Notes: a model not told the origin generated them from the letters alone. Counted from the first letter of the stretch, positions 45,958 through 56,829 are shown. The stretch: DNA of 64,000 bases from Kribbella aluminosa (GCF_017876295.1 NZ_JAGINT010000001.1:3968001-4032000), one strand, 5' to 3'. Numbers and translations are program-made.

Positions 45958-46902
45958 ATGTCCTCCGTGGACACCCAACTTCACGCTGCCCTCGCCCGTG
46001 CGCTGCGCGGCGTACCGCATCACGAACTGCGGCATAGAGCCGACGCGCTCTCGCACCGCTACCGCGCCGAGCAGGTCGGCGATGCGACGCCGGGGATGAG
46101 CGATGCGCTCGACGCTCTCGCGTACGCCGTCGTACGGATGCCGGCCACCTTCCGCGCTCTGCGGGCGGCGCTCGCGGCTGTCGAGCGCCATGTCGACGGG
46201 CCGCTGACCACCCACGTCGATCTCGGCGGTGGCACCGGCGCCGCGGCCTGGGCGTCCGCGGCGCTCCGGCCGGACCTCGCGATCGAGATCGTCGAACGCC
46301 AGCCCGCGGCCGTCCGCCTCGGGCAGAAGCTTGCCGCGGGCAACTTCTCGCCCCACTGGCGGTGGACGACCGCCGACGTCCGTACGTGGACCACCGGCCG
46401 TCCCGTCGACCTGATCACGATCGGGTACGTCCTCAACGAGCTGACCACCGACGCCCGCCGCGAACTGCTGTACAACGCGACCCGCCACGCCACGACGATC
46501 GTCGTCGTCGAGCCCGGCACCCCGCACGGCCACGCCCGTACCCTGGAAGCCCGTGCCCTGCTGATCGAGCACGGCTTCCGGATCGCCGCGCCGTGCCCGC
46601 ACCAGCGCGACTGCCCGGCCGACTGGTGTCACTTCGCGACCCGCTTGCCACGGACCGAGCTGCACCGGCTCCTGAAGGACGGCACCCGGAACTTCGAGGA
46701 CGAGAAGTTCACGTACGTCGTGGCGACCCGGCACCCGGTCCGCCCCGCCGCGGCGCGGGTGATCGCCCGCCCGGCGAGCCCGAAGCACCGGGTCGTGCTC
46801 GATCTCTGTACGTCGGCCGGCACCGCGGAGCAACTCGTCGTACCGAAGTCGTCGCCCGCCTATCGCGCCGCGCGCAGTACGAGCTGGGGTGATGTTTGGT
46901 AG
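45958..46902 (+). CDS. small ribosomal subunit Rsm22-family methyltransferase
   Basis: This 314-residue protein has a SAM-binding domain (HVDLGGGTGAAAWASAAL) and TIGYVLNELTTDARRELL, typical of the Rsm22 family. A conserved Cys/His segment CPHQRDCPADWCHFATRL follows. Mitochondrial Rsm22 relatives associate with the small ribosomal subunit and are predicted rRNA methyltransferases. The ATG at 45958 follows CCGGAG. A short leader peptide and two hairpins precede it. It may methylate rRNA and could alter antibiotic sensitivity (inference). Confidence 0.82.
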   Translation: MSSVDTQLHAALARALRGVPHHELRHRADALSHRYRAEQVGDATPGMSDALDALAYAVVRMPATFRALRAALAAVERHVDGPLTTHVDLGGGTGAAAWASAALRPDLAIEIVERQPAAVRLGQKLAAGNFSPHWRWTTADVRTWTTGRPVDLITIGYVLNELTTDARRELLYNATRHATTIVVVEPGTPHGHARTLEARALLIEHGFRIAAPCPHQRDCPADWCHFATRLPRTELHRLLKDGTRNFEDEKFTYVVATRHPVRPAAARVIARPASPKHRVVLDLCTSAGTAEQLVVPKSSPAYRAARSTSWGDVW

Positions 46903-46905
46903 TTG

Positions 46906-46919
46906 TGTAACCGATTGCA
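46906..46919. promoter_or_regulatory. second LacI operator-like site
   Basis: TGTAACCGATTGCA is a 14-bp imperfect dyad that closely resembles the perfect GCAACCGGTTGC site upstream of the LacI gene. It lies just after the stop of that gene, in the 19-bp gap to the Rsm22-like gene. Confidence 0.45.
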
Positions 46920-46921
46920 GC

Positions 46922-47923
46922 TCAAGAGCGCGCTGCTGCGGCGGTGGTCGCGCGGATGATCAGCGAGGTGCTGAGGAGTACCCGGCGGTCGGGGGCGTCC
47001 GGGTCCTCCAGGCGCTGGAGGAGGAGGTCGACGGCCGCGGCGCCGGCGTCGGCTGCGTGGGACGAGACCGTGGTGAGCGGCGGATACACCTGGGCCTTCA
47101 GTACGTCGTCGCAGCCGACGATGCTCAGGTCGTCCGGCACCGAGAGGCCGTGCTGCACCAGCCCGGCCAGCACCCCGTGGGCGAGTACGTCGTCGAAGGC
47201 GACGGCTGCAGTAGCGCGGGTGTTCAGCAGAGCGGGCACGGCCTGCATCCCGGCGTCGTAGTTCGAGACCTGGCCGGGCAGCATGACCGCTTCGATGCCG
47301 GCCCGTTCCGCGGACCGTTTCACTGCCTTCCTGCGCTGTGCGTTCGCCCAGGACCGCGACGGCCCGGCCAGATAGGCGATCCGGGTATGGCCGAGCTCCG
47401 CGAGGTGCTCGACTGCCGCGCGGACGCCGTCTGCGCTGTCGACGAGCACCCGCGGCAGGCCGGCGAGGTCGCGGTTCACCAGGACGACGGGACGCCGCTC
47501 GGCCAGTTCGCGGATCTGCCGTTCGCTCATCCGGCTCGCGGCCAGGACGAAGCCGTCGGCCTGCGGGGCGAGCCTGCCGACCATGGTGTGTTCGCGTGCC
47601 GGGTCCTCGTCGGTGTTGCCGAGCAGCAGCGCCAGCCCGGCCGTTTCCGCCCGCCCCTGCGCGGCACCGATCAGCGGCGGGAAGAACGGGTTCGCGATGT
47701 CCGGCACGATCATCGCGAGCAGCCCGTGGCGCCCGGTCGACAGTGCCTGCGCCGTCGGGTTCGGCACGTACCTGAGCTGCGCCGCGGCCTCCCGGACCCG
47801 CGTTACGGTGTCGGCACGCAGTACCCGCGGATTGCTGAACGCCCGCGAGACCGTCGCCCGCGACACCCCGGCGAGCGCCGCGACGCTGCTGATCGTCGGC
47901 GCCGCAGCCTCCTTCGGTGACAT
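46922..47923 (-). CDS. LacI family transcriptional regulator
   Basis: This 333-residue regulator has the HTH TISSVAALAGVSRATVSRAFSNPRV with hinge and a ligand-binding domain. VPDIANPFFPPLIGAA and VVLVNRDLAGLPRVLVD are typical. The ATG at 47923 gives a normal LacI N-terminus. No sugar genes are adjacent, so its targets are elsewhere or it regulates only itself. Operator-like sites with the same core flank both ends of the gene. Confidence 0.88.
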   Translation of the reverse strand: MSPKEAAAPTISSVAALAGVSRATVSRAFSNPRVLRADTVTRVREAAAQLRYVPNPTAQALSTGRHGLLAMIVPDIANPFFPPLIGAAQGRAETAGLALLLGNTDEDPAREHTMVGRLAPQADGFVLAASRMSERQIRELAERRPVVLVNRDLAGLPRVLVDSADGVRAAVEHLAELGHTRIAYLAGPSRSWANAQRRKAVKRSAERAGIEAVMLPGQVSNYDAGMQAVPALLNTRATAAVAFDDVLAHGVLAGLVQHGLSVPDDLSIVGCDDVLKAQVYPPLTTVSSHAADAGAAAVDLLLQRLEDPDAPDRRVLLSTSLIIRATTAAAARS

Positions 47924-47945
47924 GTTGCGCAGCCTAGCTGCCCCC

Positions 47946-47957
47946 GCAACCGGTTGC
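47946..47957. promoter_or_regulatory. LacI operator, perfect dyad
   Basis: GCAACCGGTTGC is a perfect 12-bp palindrome with the central CG typical of LacI-family operators. It lies 22 nt upstream of the LacI start. Autoregulation is likely. Confidence 0.65.
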
Positions 47958-47964
47958 ACAGCTA

Positions 47965-48402
47965 TCACGGGTGCGCGACGTACGCCGTCTTCTCCTCCGG
48001 GTCGAGACCGCAGCTGCGGTAGAACGCGTGGGTCGACTCGCGGCGGGAGCCGGTCTGGAGCATCACCTTGTAGCAGCCCGCGTCCCACGCCGCCTGCAGT
48101 GTGGCGGCCATGATCTGCTTGCCGAGGCCGGTGCCGCGATGTGCCTCGTCGACGACGACGTTCTCGATCACGGCGTACGGCGCTCCGCCGCGGCTCAGGT
48201 TCGGGATCACGTTGAGGTATGTCGTCGCGACGATCGCGGGGCCGTCCGCGAGTACGAACAGCTGCAGACCCGGGCGTTCGAGGATCGTGGTGAACGTGTC
48301 GCGGGCGTCCTGGACCGGCGGGTCGGCTGGGTGGAGTTGGCGGTACAGGGAGAGGATGCCGTCCAGGTCGGCCGCGCCCGCCGGGCGGAACTCGGGCGTC
48401 AC
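47965..48402 (-). CDS. GNAT family N-acetyltransferase
   Basis: This 145-residue protein has the acetyl-CoA-binding segment VVDEAHRGTGLGKQIMAATL (RGTGLG pattern) and FYRSCGLDPEEKTAYV at the C-terminus. The acceptor is unknown. The GTG start overlaps the stop of the upstream ASCH-VOC gene by 4 nt, so the two are translationally coupled. Confidence 0.85.
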   Translation of the reverse strand: MTPEFRPAGAADLDGILSLYRQLHPADPPVQDARDTFTTILERPGLQLFVLADGPAIVATTYLNVIPNLSRGGAPYAVIENVVVDEAHRGTGLGKQIMAATLQAAWDAGCYKVMLQTGSRRESTHAFYRSCGLDPEEKTAYVAHP

Positions 48403-49094
48403 CGGTCGGCAACCAGCAGGCAGAACGGGTGCCCGGCCGGGTCTGCCATCACGTACAGCGGCTCGCCGGCGTCGGCCGCGCGGTCGTGGAGGACCCGCGC
48501 GCCCAGCTCCTCCGCGCGCTGCCGATGCCGTTCCAGTTCCTCGACGGACGGTACGGCGTAGTCGAGGTGCGCCTGCATCGGTACCTCCGGCGACGGCCAG
48601 GTGGACTGCTTCAACTCGGCGACCTGCTGGATCGCGAGCTGACGACTGCCGTCGGTGTCGAGCAGCACGATCCAGTCGGAGTCGTCGCCCGGGCGGAACC
48701 GCAGACCGAGCAGGTCCCGGTAGAACTCGGCGAGCCCGCGGGCGTCGGTCGCGTCCAGCACGGTGTGCATCCGCCGCGGGTACGCGAGCTCGAAGCGGAC
48801 GATCAGCAGCTCGTCGCCCGGCTGCAGGTCCGGGTAGTAGCTGCTCAGCCCCGGGATGACGTCGTGCGCACCGGCGAAGCCGTCCTCGAGCGCCTCCTCC
48901 TGGGTCACGCTGTCGACCCGCTTGGCGACCGTCGACACGATCCGCCCCGGCAGCCGGACCTCCTCGTCGAACTCGAAGACGAGCGTCGCCGGCCCGACCT
49001 CGACGGGATCGTTGTAGCGCATCGTGATCCGCTTCGTACCGTCCCGGACCGCGTCGAGATGCGTGGCGCGGAAGCGCAACTCCTGGAGGCTCAT
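48399..49094 (-). CDS. fusion of an ASCH domain and a VOC/glyoxalase domain
   Basis: This 231-residue protein has an N-terminal ASCH domain (about 1-105) with the ASCH-type GxKxxTxR motif in DGTKRITMRYNDP and DELLIVRFEL. A C-terminal VOC domain (about 110-230) contains ARGLAEFYRDLLGL and PLYVMADPAGHPFCLLV. ASCH domains bind RNA or modified nucleotides; VOC domains are metal-dependent enzymes or drug-binding proteins. The joint is seamless and in one frame. The function of the fusion is unknown. The start is the ATG at 49094; the downstream GNAT gene overlaps by 4 nt. Confidence 0.8.
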   Translation of the reverse strand: MSLQELRFRATHLDAVRDGTKRITMRYNDPVEVGPATLVFEFDEEVRLPGRIVSTVAKRVDSVTQEEALEDGFAGAHDVIPGLSSYYPDLQPGDELLIVRFELAYPRRMHTVLDATDARGLAEFYRDLLGLRFRPGDDSDWIVLLDTDGSRQLAIQQVAELKQSTWPSPEVPMQAHLDYAVPSVEELERHRQRAEELGARVLHDRAADAGEPLYVMADPAGHPFCLLVADR

Positions 49095-49184
49095 GGCGCC
49101 CGAGCCTACGTGCTGCGGAACGAGCGCCGGTACGGGACAATGGCGGTGTCCCTGCTGACCGCCCGCACAGCTGGAGGCACCGCC

Positions 49185-50807
49185 ATGCCCGAGATCCGCC
49201 CGTCCCGCCGGACGCTGCTCCACCTCACTGCTGGCGGTGCCGTCGCAGGCACGATCGGCAATGCGCTCCCGGCGTACGCTGACGGGGTCGACTACACCGC
49301 GCGTAAGACGTTCGATGACTGGGACCGCCTGTTCCAGAAGGGCGGTCCTGGCCAGCCGGACCAGCCGAACGACAACACGAACCGCGACGGCCGGTCGGGC
49401 ATGCTCGCCTGGAGCCAGTCGTACGTGCTGCTCGGCCTGGTCCGGATGTACGAGACGTACCGCGACACCTACTACCTGGATCGGCTGATCGACAACGTCG
49501 ACCAGGTCCTCGGCGTACGCGACAGTACGCGCCGCGTGACCGACTACCGCGGGCTCTCACTGCCCGCCTGGCGCGCCGACCATCCGTACACCACTGGCTA
49601 CGCGACACTTGCCGACGGCAACGGTCAGCCGTTACTGGATCTGCGCGAGGCACTGTCGTACGCCGAGGACACGACGGTCACGGTCAACGCCGGGAGCCGC
49701 CCGGACACGTTCACGGTCCAGCTCGACAACACCTCGGTGAACCGCTCGGTCACGCACACCGACCTGTCGCTCGACCCGGCGAGCCCGGACTATGCGGTCA
49801 CGCGCATCTACGCTGCCGCACCCGGACCGCTGCAGCTGACCGCGTTCGATCGGCGGCCGAGTCCGCGCGCCGGCGACGTACCGGCGTTCGGCAGTTACCA
49901 GATGCACTGCAAGCCGGTGATCTTCGCCGTACACACCGGCATGATCACGTACCCGATCGCCGCCTTCGTCCGGATCGTCGCCAGCTCACCGGTACTGCGC
50001 CGGCGGTACTGGCGGAAGGCGTCCGAGTACCTGACCGCCTGCCGCGAGGCGGTCGCGGTGCACGACTGGGAGTACCGCGACGGCGGGTACCTGGTCTGGC
50101 CGAAGACCCAGCCGTTGCCGTACGACGGTTGCGAGCAGCCGATCAACCAGTCCGTCGGCCTCGGGCAGACGCTGGTCGAGCTCGCCCTGGTGACCGGCGA
50201 CCCGGAGTACCGGGCGAAGGTGGCGGCCATGGGGCGGATGCTCGCGGCGCAGCTCACCATCGACAGTGCAGTTGACAGCGGGGACGCGTACGTCTGGCAC
50301 TACTGGCCGACCGGCGGGCACATCTACGACGGGTTCGCGAAGACCGGGTACCCGGCGACCGACGTGTCGCTCTGCACCCCGTCCGGCGGCCCGGCCCGCC
50401 AGTTCGAGGACATCAGCCACGGCGCGATCGACGTCGAGTTCGCGGTCCGGGCGTTCCGCGCGAAACTCGCGTTCACCGGCCGGGACATGAGCCGGATCGC
50501 CCGGACCTTCACGCAGAACGTCGCCGCGACCGACGCGGACGGGCTGCCCGCGATCCACAGCACCGTCGGCGGCGGGACCCTCGGCGGACCGTCCGTCGCG
50601 GCCCAGGCACCACGCTGGATGCAGGTGACACCGTGGGACCCACAGGTGCATGCTCACTGCCTGGCCCTCTACGACCGCAACCAGCCGACCCCGGAACGCG
50701 ACGGCCGGCAGGCCATCGGCTTCGGCTGGCTCCTCGCCAACGTCGCCTACCTCAACTGGGGATCCCGGCAGTTATCAGGTGGTTCTCAGCCGGACGACGT
50801 ACCCTAG
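49185..50807 (+). CDS. secreted protein with Tat signal, possible alpha/alpha-barrel glycan enzyme
   Basis: This 540-residue protein has a twin-arginine signal (PSRRTLLHLTAGGAVAG, cleavage near AYA-DG). The mature part includes MLAWSQSYVLLGLVRMYE, YWRKASEYLTACREAV and DISHGAIDVEFAVRAFRA, repeated helical segments with aromatic residues. They recall (alpha/alpha)-barrel glycoside enzymes such as glucuronyl epimerases or unsaturated glucuronyl hydrolases. I cannot assign a family or catalytic residues with confidence. The ATG at 49185 follows CTGGAGG. Confidence 0.7.
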   Translation: MPEIRPSRRTLLHLTAGGAVAGTIGNALPAYADGVDYTARKTFDDWDRLFQKGGPGQPDQPNDNTNRDGRSGMLAWSQSYVLLGLVRMYETYRDTYYLDRLIDNVDQVLGVRDSTRRVTDYRGLSLPAWRADHPYTTGYATLADGNGQPLLDLREALSYAEDTTVTVNAGSRPDTFTVQLDNTSVNRSVTHTDLSLDPASPDYAVTRIYAAAPGPLQLTAFDRRPSPRAGDVPAFGSYQMHCKPVIFAVHTGMITYPIAAFVRIVASSPVLRRRYWRKASEYLTACREAVAVHDWEYRDGGYLVWPKTQPLPYDGCEQPINQSVGLGQTLVELALVTGDPEYRAKVAAMGRMLAAQLTIDSAVDSGDAYVWHYWPTGGHIYDGFAKTGYPATDVSLCTPSGGPARQFEDISHGAIDVEFAVRAFRAKLAFTGRDMSRIARTFTQNVAATDADGLPAIHSTVGGGTLGGPSVAAQAPRWMQVTPWDPQVHAHCLALYDRNQPTPERDGRQAIGFGWLLANVAYLNWGSRQLSGGSQPDDVP

Positions 50808-50811
50808 CGCC

Positions 50812-51765
50812 GTGGAGGGGGAACCGCTGGTACGGCGGTCCGTGGGGATCGTGCTCGCCGGATTGTTGCCATGGGCATGGTTCGTGGTGCGGGACCGGCT
50901 CGGTGTGGTCACCGACGTGGTCGCGATCGTGCTGCCGATGCTCACCTTGGTCGTGGCTGTCCTGGTCGGCGTATTCGGCCGGCGGCGACGGGCCGCGGTC
51001 GCGTTCGCCGTGTCGACGCTGCTGGTCGGGATCGTCGCGACGTTCGGCCCGTGGATCCCGCACGGCACCGGCACGGTCGCCGCGGGCCGCGGGATCCGGG
51101 TCGCGGCCGCCAACATCGGAGTCGGTGAGCTCGAGGGTGCCGACACTCTGCTCGGGCTGCGGGCCGACGTACTCGTCGTCTCCGAGATCGGCGAACCGCT
51201 CACCAACCGGCTGGCCCAGTCGTACCCGGACCACGTCGCCGACTGGAAGGGCCCGTCGATCGGGATCTTCAGCCGCTGGCCGCTGACCGTGGTGGAGCAG
51301 CCGGGTCCAGACCTGCCCGGTTTCGTACTGCGGGTGCACGCGCCGACGGGCGAGTTCGACCTGATCGCGACGCACGTACCGCGTCCGTGGTGGACCTCGG
51401 ACGGGTCGACGTACACGCGCTCGACCGACACCGGGAAGCCGTACGAGACCACCGTCGCCGGGCACCATCGGCTGATCGAGCAGATCGCGGCCCGCGTCCA
51501 GCGCGACGACCGGCCGGTCGTGGTGACCGGTGACCTCAACACCACCGACCGAGGCCGCGACTACCGCGTCCTGACCAGCCACCTGAACGACGCGATGCTG
51601 GACCACTGGGGCCGCCCGTCCCAGATCGGCAAGTGGGCCGCGCTGCTGGTCCGGATCGACCACCTGATGGTCAAGCCCGGGTGGTGCTCCGGCGACAGCT
51701 CCTGGTATCCGGTGCCGAAGTCGGATCATCATGGGTTGATCTCCACGATCGGGCCGTGCAGCTGA
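50812..51765 (+). CDS. membrane-anchored endonuclease/exonuclease/phosphatase family protein
   Basis: This 317-residue protein has two to three N-terminal hydrophobic helices (about residues 8-75), then an EEP domain. Domain motifs include RVAAANIG, LVVSEIGEP, VVVTGDLNTTDRG (catalytic Asp and Asn) and SDHHGLIST (the Asp-His pair). It therefore probably hydrolyses phosphodiester bonds outside or at the membrane, as in many actinobacterial EEP proteins. The GTG start at 50812 is 4 nt after the previous stop. Confidence 0.85.
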   Translation: MEGEPLVRRSVGIVLAGLLPWAWFVVRDRLGVVTDVVAIVLPMLTLVVAVLVGVFGRRRRAAVAFAVSTLLVGIVATFGPWIPHGTGTVAAGRGIRVAAANIGVGELEGADTLLGLRADVLVVSEIGEPLTNRLAQSYPDHVADWKGPSIGIFSRWPLTVVEQPGPDLPGFVLRVHAPTGEFDLIATHVPRPWWTSDGSTYTRSTDTGKPYETTVAGHHRLIEQIAARVQRDDRPVVVTGDLNTTDRGRDYRVLTSHLNDAMLDHWGRPSQIGKWAALLVRIDHLMVKPGWCSGDSSWYPVPKSDHHGLISTIGPCS

Positions 51766-51783
51766 TATGGCAGGATTGCCACT

Positions 51784-52227
51784 GTGAGTAGCGGGACTAC
51801 GGACGAGCAGCGCCTGCAGGACCTGGCGCGGCTGCGCCGCGTGAAGGATCGGATCGACCGCGAATACGCCCAGCCGCTGGACGTGGAGGCGCTGGCCCGG
51901 GGCGCGCACATGTCCGCGGGGCACCTGAGCCGCGAGTTTAAGCGCGCTTACGGAGAGTCGCCGTACGGGTATCTGATGACCCGCCGGATCGAGCGCGCGA
52001 TGGCGCTGCTGCGGCGCGGCGGGATGAGCGTCACCGACGTGTGCTTCGAGGTCGGGTGCCAGTCGCTGGGCACGTTCAGCACCCGGTTCACCGAGCTGGT
52101 CGGGATGCCGCCGAGCGTCTACAAGGACGCCGCGGCCGACGCCACGATCGGGATTCCGTCGTGTGTCGCGAAGCAGGTCACGCGACCGATCAGGAATCGA
52201 GAAGCAACCCCGGCGTCCGGCACGTAG
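51784..52227 (+). CDS. short AraC family transcriptional regulator
   Basis: This 147-residue protein is little more than the AraC DNA-binding domain: LDVEALARGAHMSAGHLSREFKRAYG and MSVTDVCFEVGCQSLGTFSTRFTELVG give both helix-turn-helix units. It lacks an N-terminal sensor. The C-terminal tail overlaps the conserved promoter element of the next gene. The GTG start at 51784 is the best choice. It probably activates the VOC gene directly downstream. Confidence 0.85.
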   Translation: MSSGTTDEQRLQDLARLRRVKDRIDREYAQPLDVEALARGAHMSAGHLSREFKRAYGESPYGYLMTRRIERAMALLRRGGMSVTDVCFEVGCQSLGTFSTRFTELVGMPPSVYKDAAADATIGIPSCVAKQVTRPIRNREATPASGT

Positions 52228-52230
52228 CGT
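52190..52230 (+). promoter_or_regulatory. shared 17-bp activator element and -10, copy 1
   Basis: TCAGGAATCGAGAAGCA (52190-52206) is followed 18 nt later by TAGCGT (52225-52230), a -10-like hexamer. The identical 17-mer occurs at 56265-56281 before another VOC gene, with almost the same spacing. Both lie just after an AraC-type gene. Confidence 0.65.
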
Positions 52231-52237
52231 GACCTCC

Positions 52238-52648
52238 ATGAGTCTGAAGATCCTGAACAGCTTCCTGCCGCACACCGATCCCGAGGAGTCGCTGAAGTTC
52301 TACCGCGACCTGCTGGGCTTCGAGGTCCGGATGGACGTCGGGTACGAGGGGATGCGCTGGATCACGGTCGGCCCGCCCGGTCAGCCGGACACCTCGATCG
52401 TGCTCACCCCGCCGGCCGTCGACCCGGGCATCACCGAGGACGAGCGGCGGACCATCTTCGAGATGATGGCCAAGGGCACGTACGCCACCGTGGTGCTGCA
52501 GACCGACGACATCGACGGCCTGTTCGAGCGGCTGCAGGCCAGCGACGCCGAGGTCATCCAGGAGCCCGTCGACCAGCCGTACGGCGTCCGCGACTGCGCG
52601 TTCCGCGACCCGGCCGGGAACCACGTCCGGATCAACCAGGCCCGCTGA
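52238..52648 (+). CDS. VOC family protein (glyoxalase/bleomycin resistance type)
   Basis: This 136-residue VOC protein has ILNSFLPHTDPEESLKFYRDLLGFEVRMD and the C-terminal DCAFRDPAGNHVRINQ with the second metal-ligand region. One full paired beta-alpha-beta-beta-beta module set is present. The substrate is unknown. The ATG at 52238 lies 7 nt after the TAGCGT hexamer, so the transcript is nearly leaderless. The UvrA-like gene follows 19 nt later, so co-transcription is likely. Confidence 0.85.
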   Translation: MSLKILNSFLPHTDPEESLKFYRDLLGFEVRMDVGYEGMRWITVGPPGQPDTSIVLTPPAVDPGITEDERRTIFEMMAKGTYATVVLQTDDIDGLFERLQASDAEVIQEPVDQPYGVRDCAFRDPAGNHVRINQAR

Positions 52649-52667
52649 CCTTTCGGAGAAGATGACT

Positions 52668-55028
<2,361 letters not shown>

Positions 55029-55035
55029 CCTCACT

Positions 55036-55233
55036 TCACGTCTGCCGACGGCAGCTTTGCGCCCCTTCGTCGGCCGCCCGGACGCGTCGCGCCCAGCGGT
55101 CGGCGTCGGAGCCGAGCAGTTCGTCGGCGACGCAGCCCATCACAACGATCAGGGCGACAACACCGGCCATCAGGAGTCCCGCGAGCAACATGTCCTGATC
55201 GTCGGATGAATCGACGCGCCGGGACAGTGGCAA
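55036..55233 (-). CDS. possible small membrane protein
   Basis: A 65-residue open frame has one hydrophobic segment, MLLAGLLMAGVVALIVVMG, followed by a charged tail (SDADRWARRVRAADEG). It starts with TTG, or an internal ATG near residue 15, and lies divergent from the next regulator gene. No homologue is known to me. It may be spurious. Confidence 0.3.
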   Translation of the reverse strand: MPLSRRVDSSDDQDMLLAGLLMAGVVALIVVMGCVADELLGSDADRWARRVRAADEGAQSCRRQT

Positions 55234-55261
55234 GAATGCCTATCTCCGATAGATTCTGGTC

Positions 55262-56248
55262 ATGCATCGGGTCGCGGTGGTGGCGTTCGACGGGATCCAC
55301 GCCTTCGACCTGGCGATGCCGCTGCAGGTGTTCAGCACGGCGCATTCGCTGGAGAAGGAGCCGGGCGAGTTGTTCGGTCCGCCGCTGTACGACGTACAGG
55401 TGTGTGGCGACGGCCGTGACATCGCGGTCACCGGCGTCGGAGGCGTCGAGATGTACCGGTACACGCCGCCGAACCCGCTGGCCGCCGCGATCGAGGCGGA
55501 CACCATCATCGTCGTCGGGGTCACCGCGAGTCCCGAACCACCGAGCGACGCACTCGAGCTGCTGCGGAGGGCGCACCGGCGCGGCATCAGGATCGCGTCG
55601 ATCAGCTCCGGGGGAGCGCGCGTGATGGCGGCCTCGGGTCTGCTCGACGGGCGGCGGATCGCGACGCACTGGTCGCGTGCGGACCTCCTTGCCGAGCGCT
55701 ACCCGCAGCTGATCGTCGACACCGACGTACTGTTCATCGACCACGGCGACGTGCTCACGTCGGCCGGCGCGGCCAGCGGTATCGATATGTGCCTGCACAT
55801 GATCCGCCAGGACTTCGGGTCCGCCGTCGCCGCTGACGTCGCCCGGCACATGGTCGTACCCCCGCAGCGCGACGGCGGCCAGGCGCCGTACATCGCGCAT
55901 CCCGACCCCGGCGACGACCACGGATCACTCGAGCCGGCGATGCGGTGGCTGCGGCAGCACCTGGGGGAGCCGGTCACCTTGGGCGACATCGCGTCGTACG
56001 TCGGAACGAGCCCGCGGACGCTGAACCGGAGATTCCGGGAGCAGACCGGTACGACGCCGCTGCAGTGGCTGCTGCGGCAGCGCGTGCATCACGCCCAGGA
56101 ACTGCTCGAAACCACCGACCTGTCCGTCGAGGAGATCTCCAGGCAGTGCGGCTTCGGTACCTCGGTCGCGATGCGCCAGCACTTCGCCAAACACATCAGG
56201 ACGTCGCCGATGGCGTACCGGCGTACCTTCCGGGCCCGCTCCGACTAG
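55262..56248 (+). CDS. GlxA-type AraC family regulator with DJ-1/PfpI-like domain
   Basis: This 328-residue protein has an N-terminal DJ-1/PfpI-type domain (about residues 1-190) and a C-terminal AraC double HTH (about 225-325), seen in VTLGDIASYVGTSPRTLNRRFREQTG and LSVEEISRQCGFGTSVAMRQHF. The usual nucleophile Cys in the DJ-1 elbow is Ser here (SISSGGARV), so it probably senses rather than catalyses. The ATG at 55262 gives a normal start. It is followed by the second copy of the 17-bp element and a VOC gene. Confidence 0.88.
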   Translation: MHRVAVVAFDGIHAFDLAMPLQVFSTAHSLEKEPGELFGPPLYDVQVCGDGRDIAVTGVGGVEMYRYTPPNPLAAAIEADTIIVVGVTASPEPPSDALELLRRAHRRGIRIASISSGGARVMAASGLLDGRRIATHWSRADLLAERYPQLIVDTDVLFIDHGDVLTSAGAASGIDMCLHMIRQDFGSAVAADVARHMVVPPQRDGGQAPYIAHPDPGDDHGSLEPAMRWLRQHLGEPVTLGDIASYVGTSPRTLNRRFREQTGTTPLQWLLRQRVHHAQELLETTDLSVEEISRQCGFGTSVAMRQHFAKHIRTSPMAYRRTFRARSD

Positions 56249-56264
56249 CGGCTGCCGCAACTGG

Positions 56265-56306
56265 TCAGGAATCGAGAAGCACCGGGTGGTGGTGCGGAAA
56301 TAGCGT
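56265..56306 (+). promoter_or_regulatory. shared 17-bp activator element and -10, copy 2
   Basis: TCAGGAATCGAGAAGCA (56265-56281) precedes TAGCGT (56301-56306) by 19 nt. It is identical in all 17 bases to the element at 52190-52206. It begins 17 nt after the GlxA-type gene and lies 69 nt before the VOC start. Confidence 0.65.
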
Positions 56307-56350
56307 GGGAGTCGTTGAAGGGCAAGACCACAGAAACCGGAGATGACGAG

Positions 56351-56695
56351 ATGACCAGCACGCAAGGTGTCCAGACGATCCTGCACCCGGTGACCGACCT
56401 CGAGAAGGCCAAGCCGGTGTACGCCGCGCTGCTCGGCGTCGAGCCGATCGCGGACTCGCCGTACTACGTCGGGTTCGAGGCCGCCGGCCAGCAGATCGGG
56501 CTGGTGCCGAACAGCGACATGACCGCGCCGGTCGCGCACTGGCACGTGACCGACATCGAGGAGCGGATCAAGGCGATCGTCGAAGCCGGCGGCACCGTCA
56601 AGTCGCCCCCGAAGGACGTCTCCAACGGACGCCTGGTCGCCACGGTGACCGACCCCGACGGCAACGTCCTCGGCCTCCTCCAGGACCCGTCCTGA
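56351..56695 (+). CDS. VOC family protein
   Basis: This 114-residue VOC domain has TILHPVTDLEKAKPVYAALLGVEP and VATVTDPDGNVLGLLQD. It resembles small glyoxalase-like proteins that often lie next to AraC regulators. The substrate is unknown. The ATG at 56351 follows CCGGAGATGACGAG. It is probably activated through the element at 56265. Confidence 0.85.
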   Translation: MTSTQGVQTILHPVTDLEKAKPVYAALLGVEPIADSPYYVGFEAAGQQIGLVPNSDMTAPVAHWHVTDIEERIKAIVEAGGTVKSPPKDVSNGRLVATVTDPDGNVLGLLQDPS

Positions 56696-56697
56696 CC

Positions 56698-56829
56698 ATG
56701 TGCACCCTCCCTCCGGAGGTCCGCGCCGCCCTGTACGGCGCCCACCGCGAGGCCGACGCACCGCCCGACCCAGCGGAAACCCCAATGCCGGAGGAGGAGC
56801 CCGTAGGGCATCATCTGGTGCATGACTGA
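56698..56829 (+). CDS. possible small acidic protein
   Basis: A 43-residue frame starts two nt after the VOC stop: MCTLPPEVRAALYGAHREAD, then an acidic Pro/Glu-rich tail. It overlaps the start of the HAD gene by 8 nt. No family is recognised; it may be translated by coupling or may be spurious. Confidence 0.35.
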   Translation: MCTLPPEVRAALYGAHREADAPPDPAETPMPEEEPVGHHLVHD

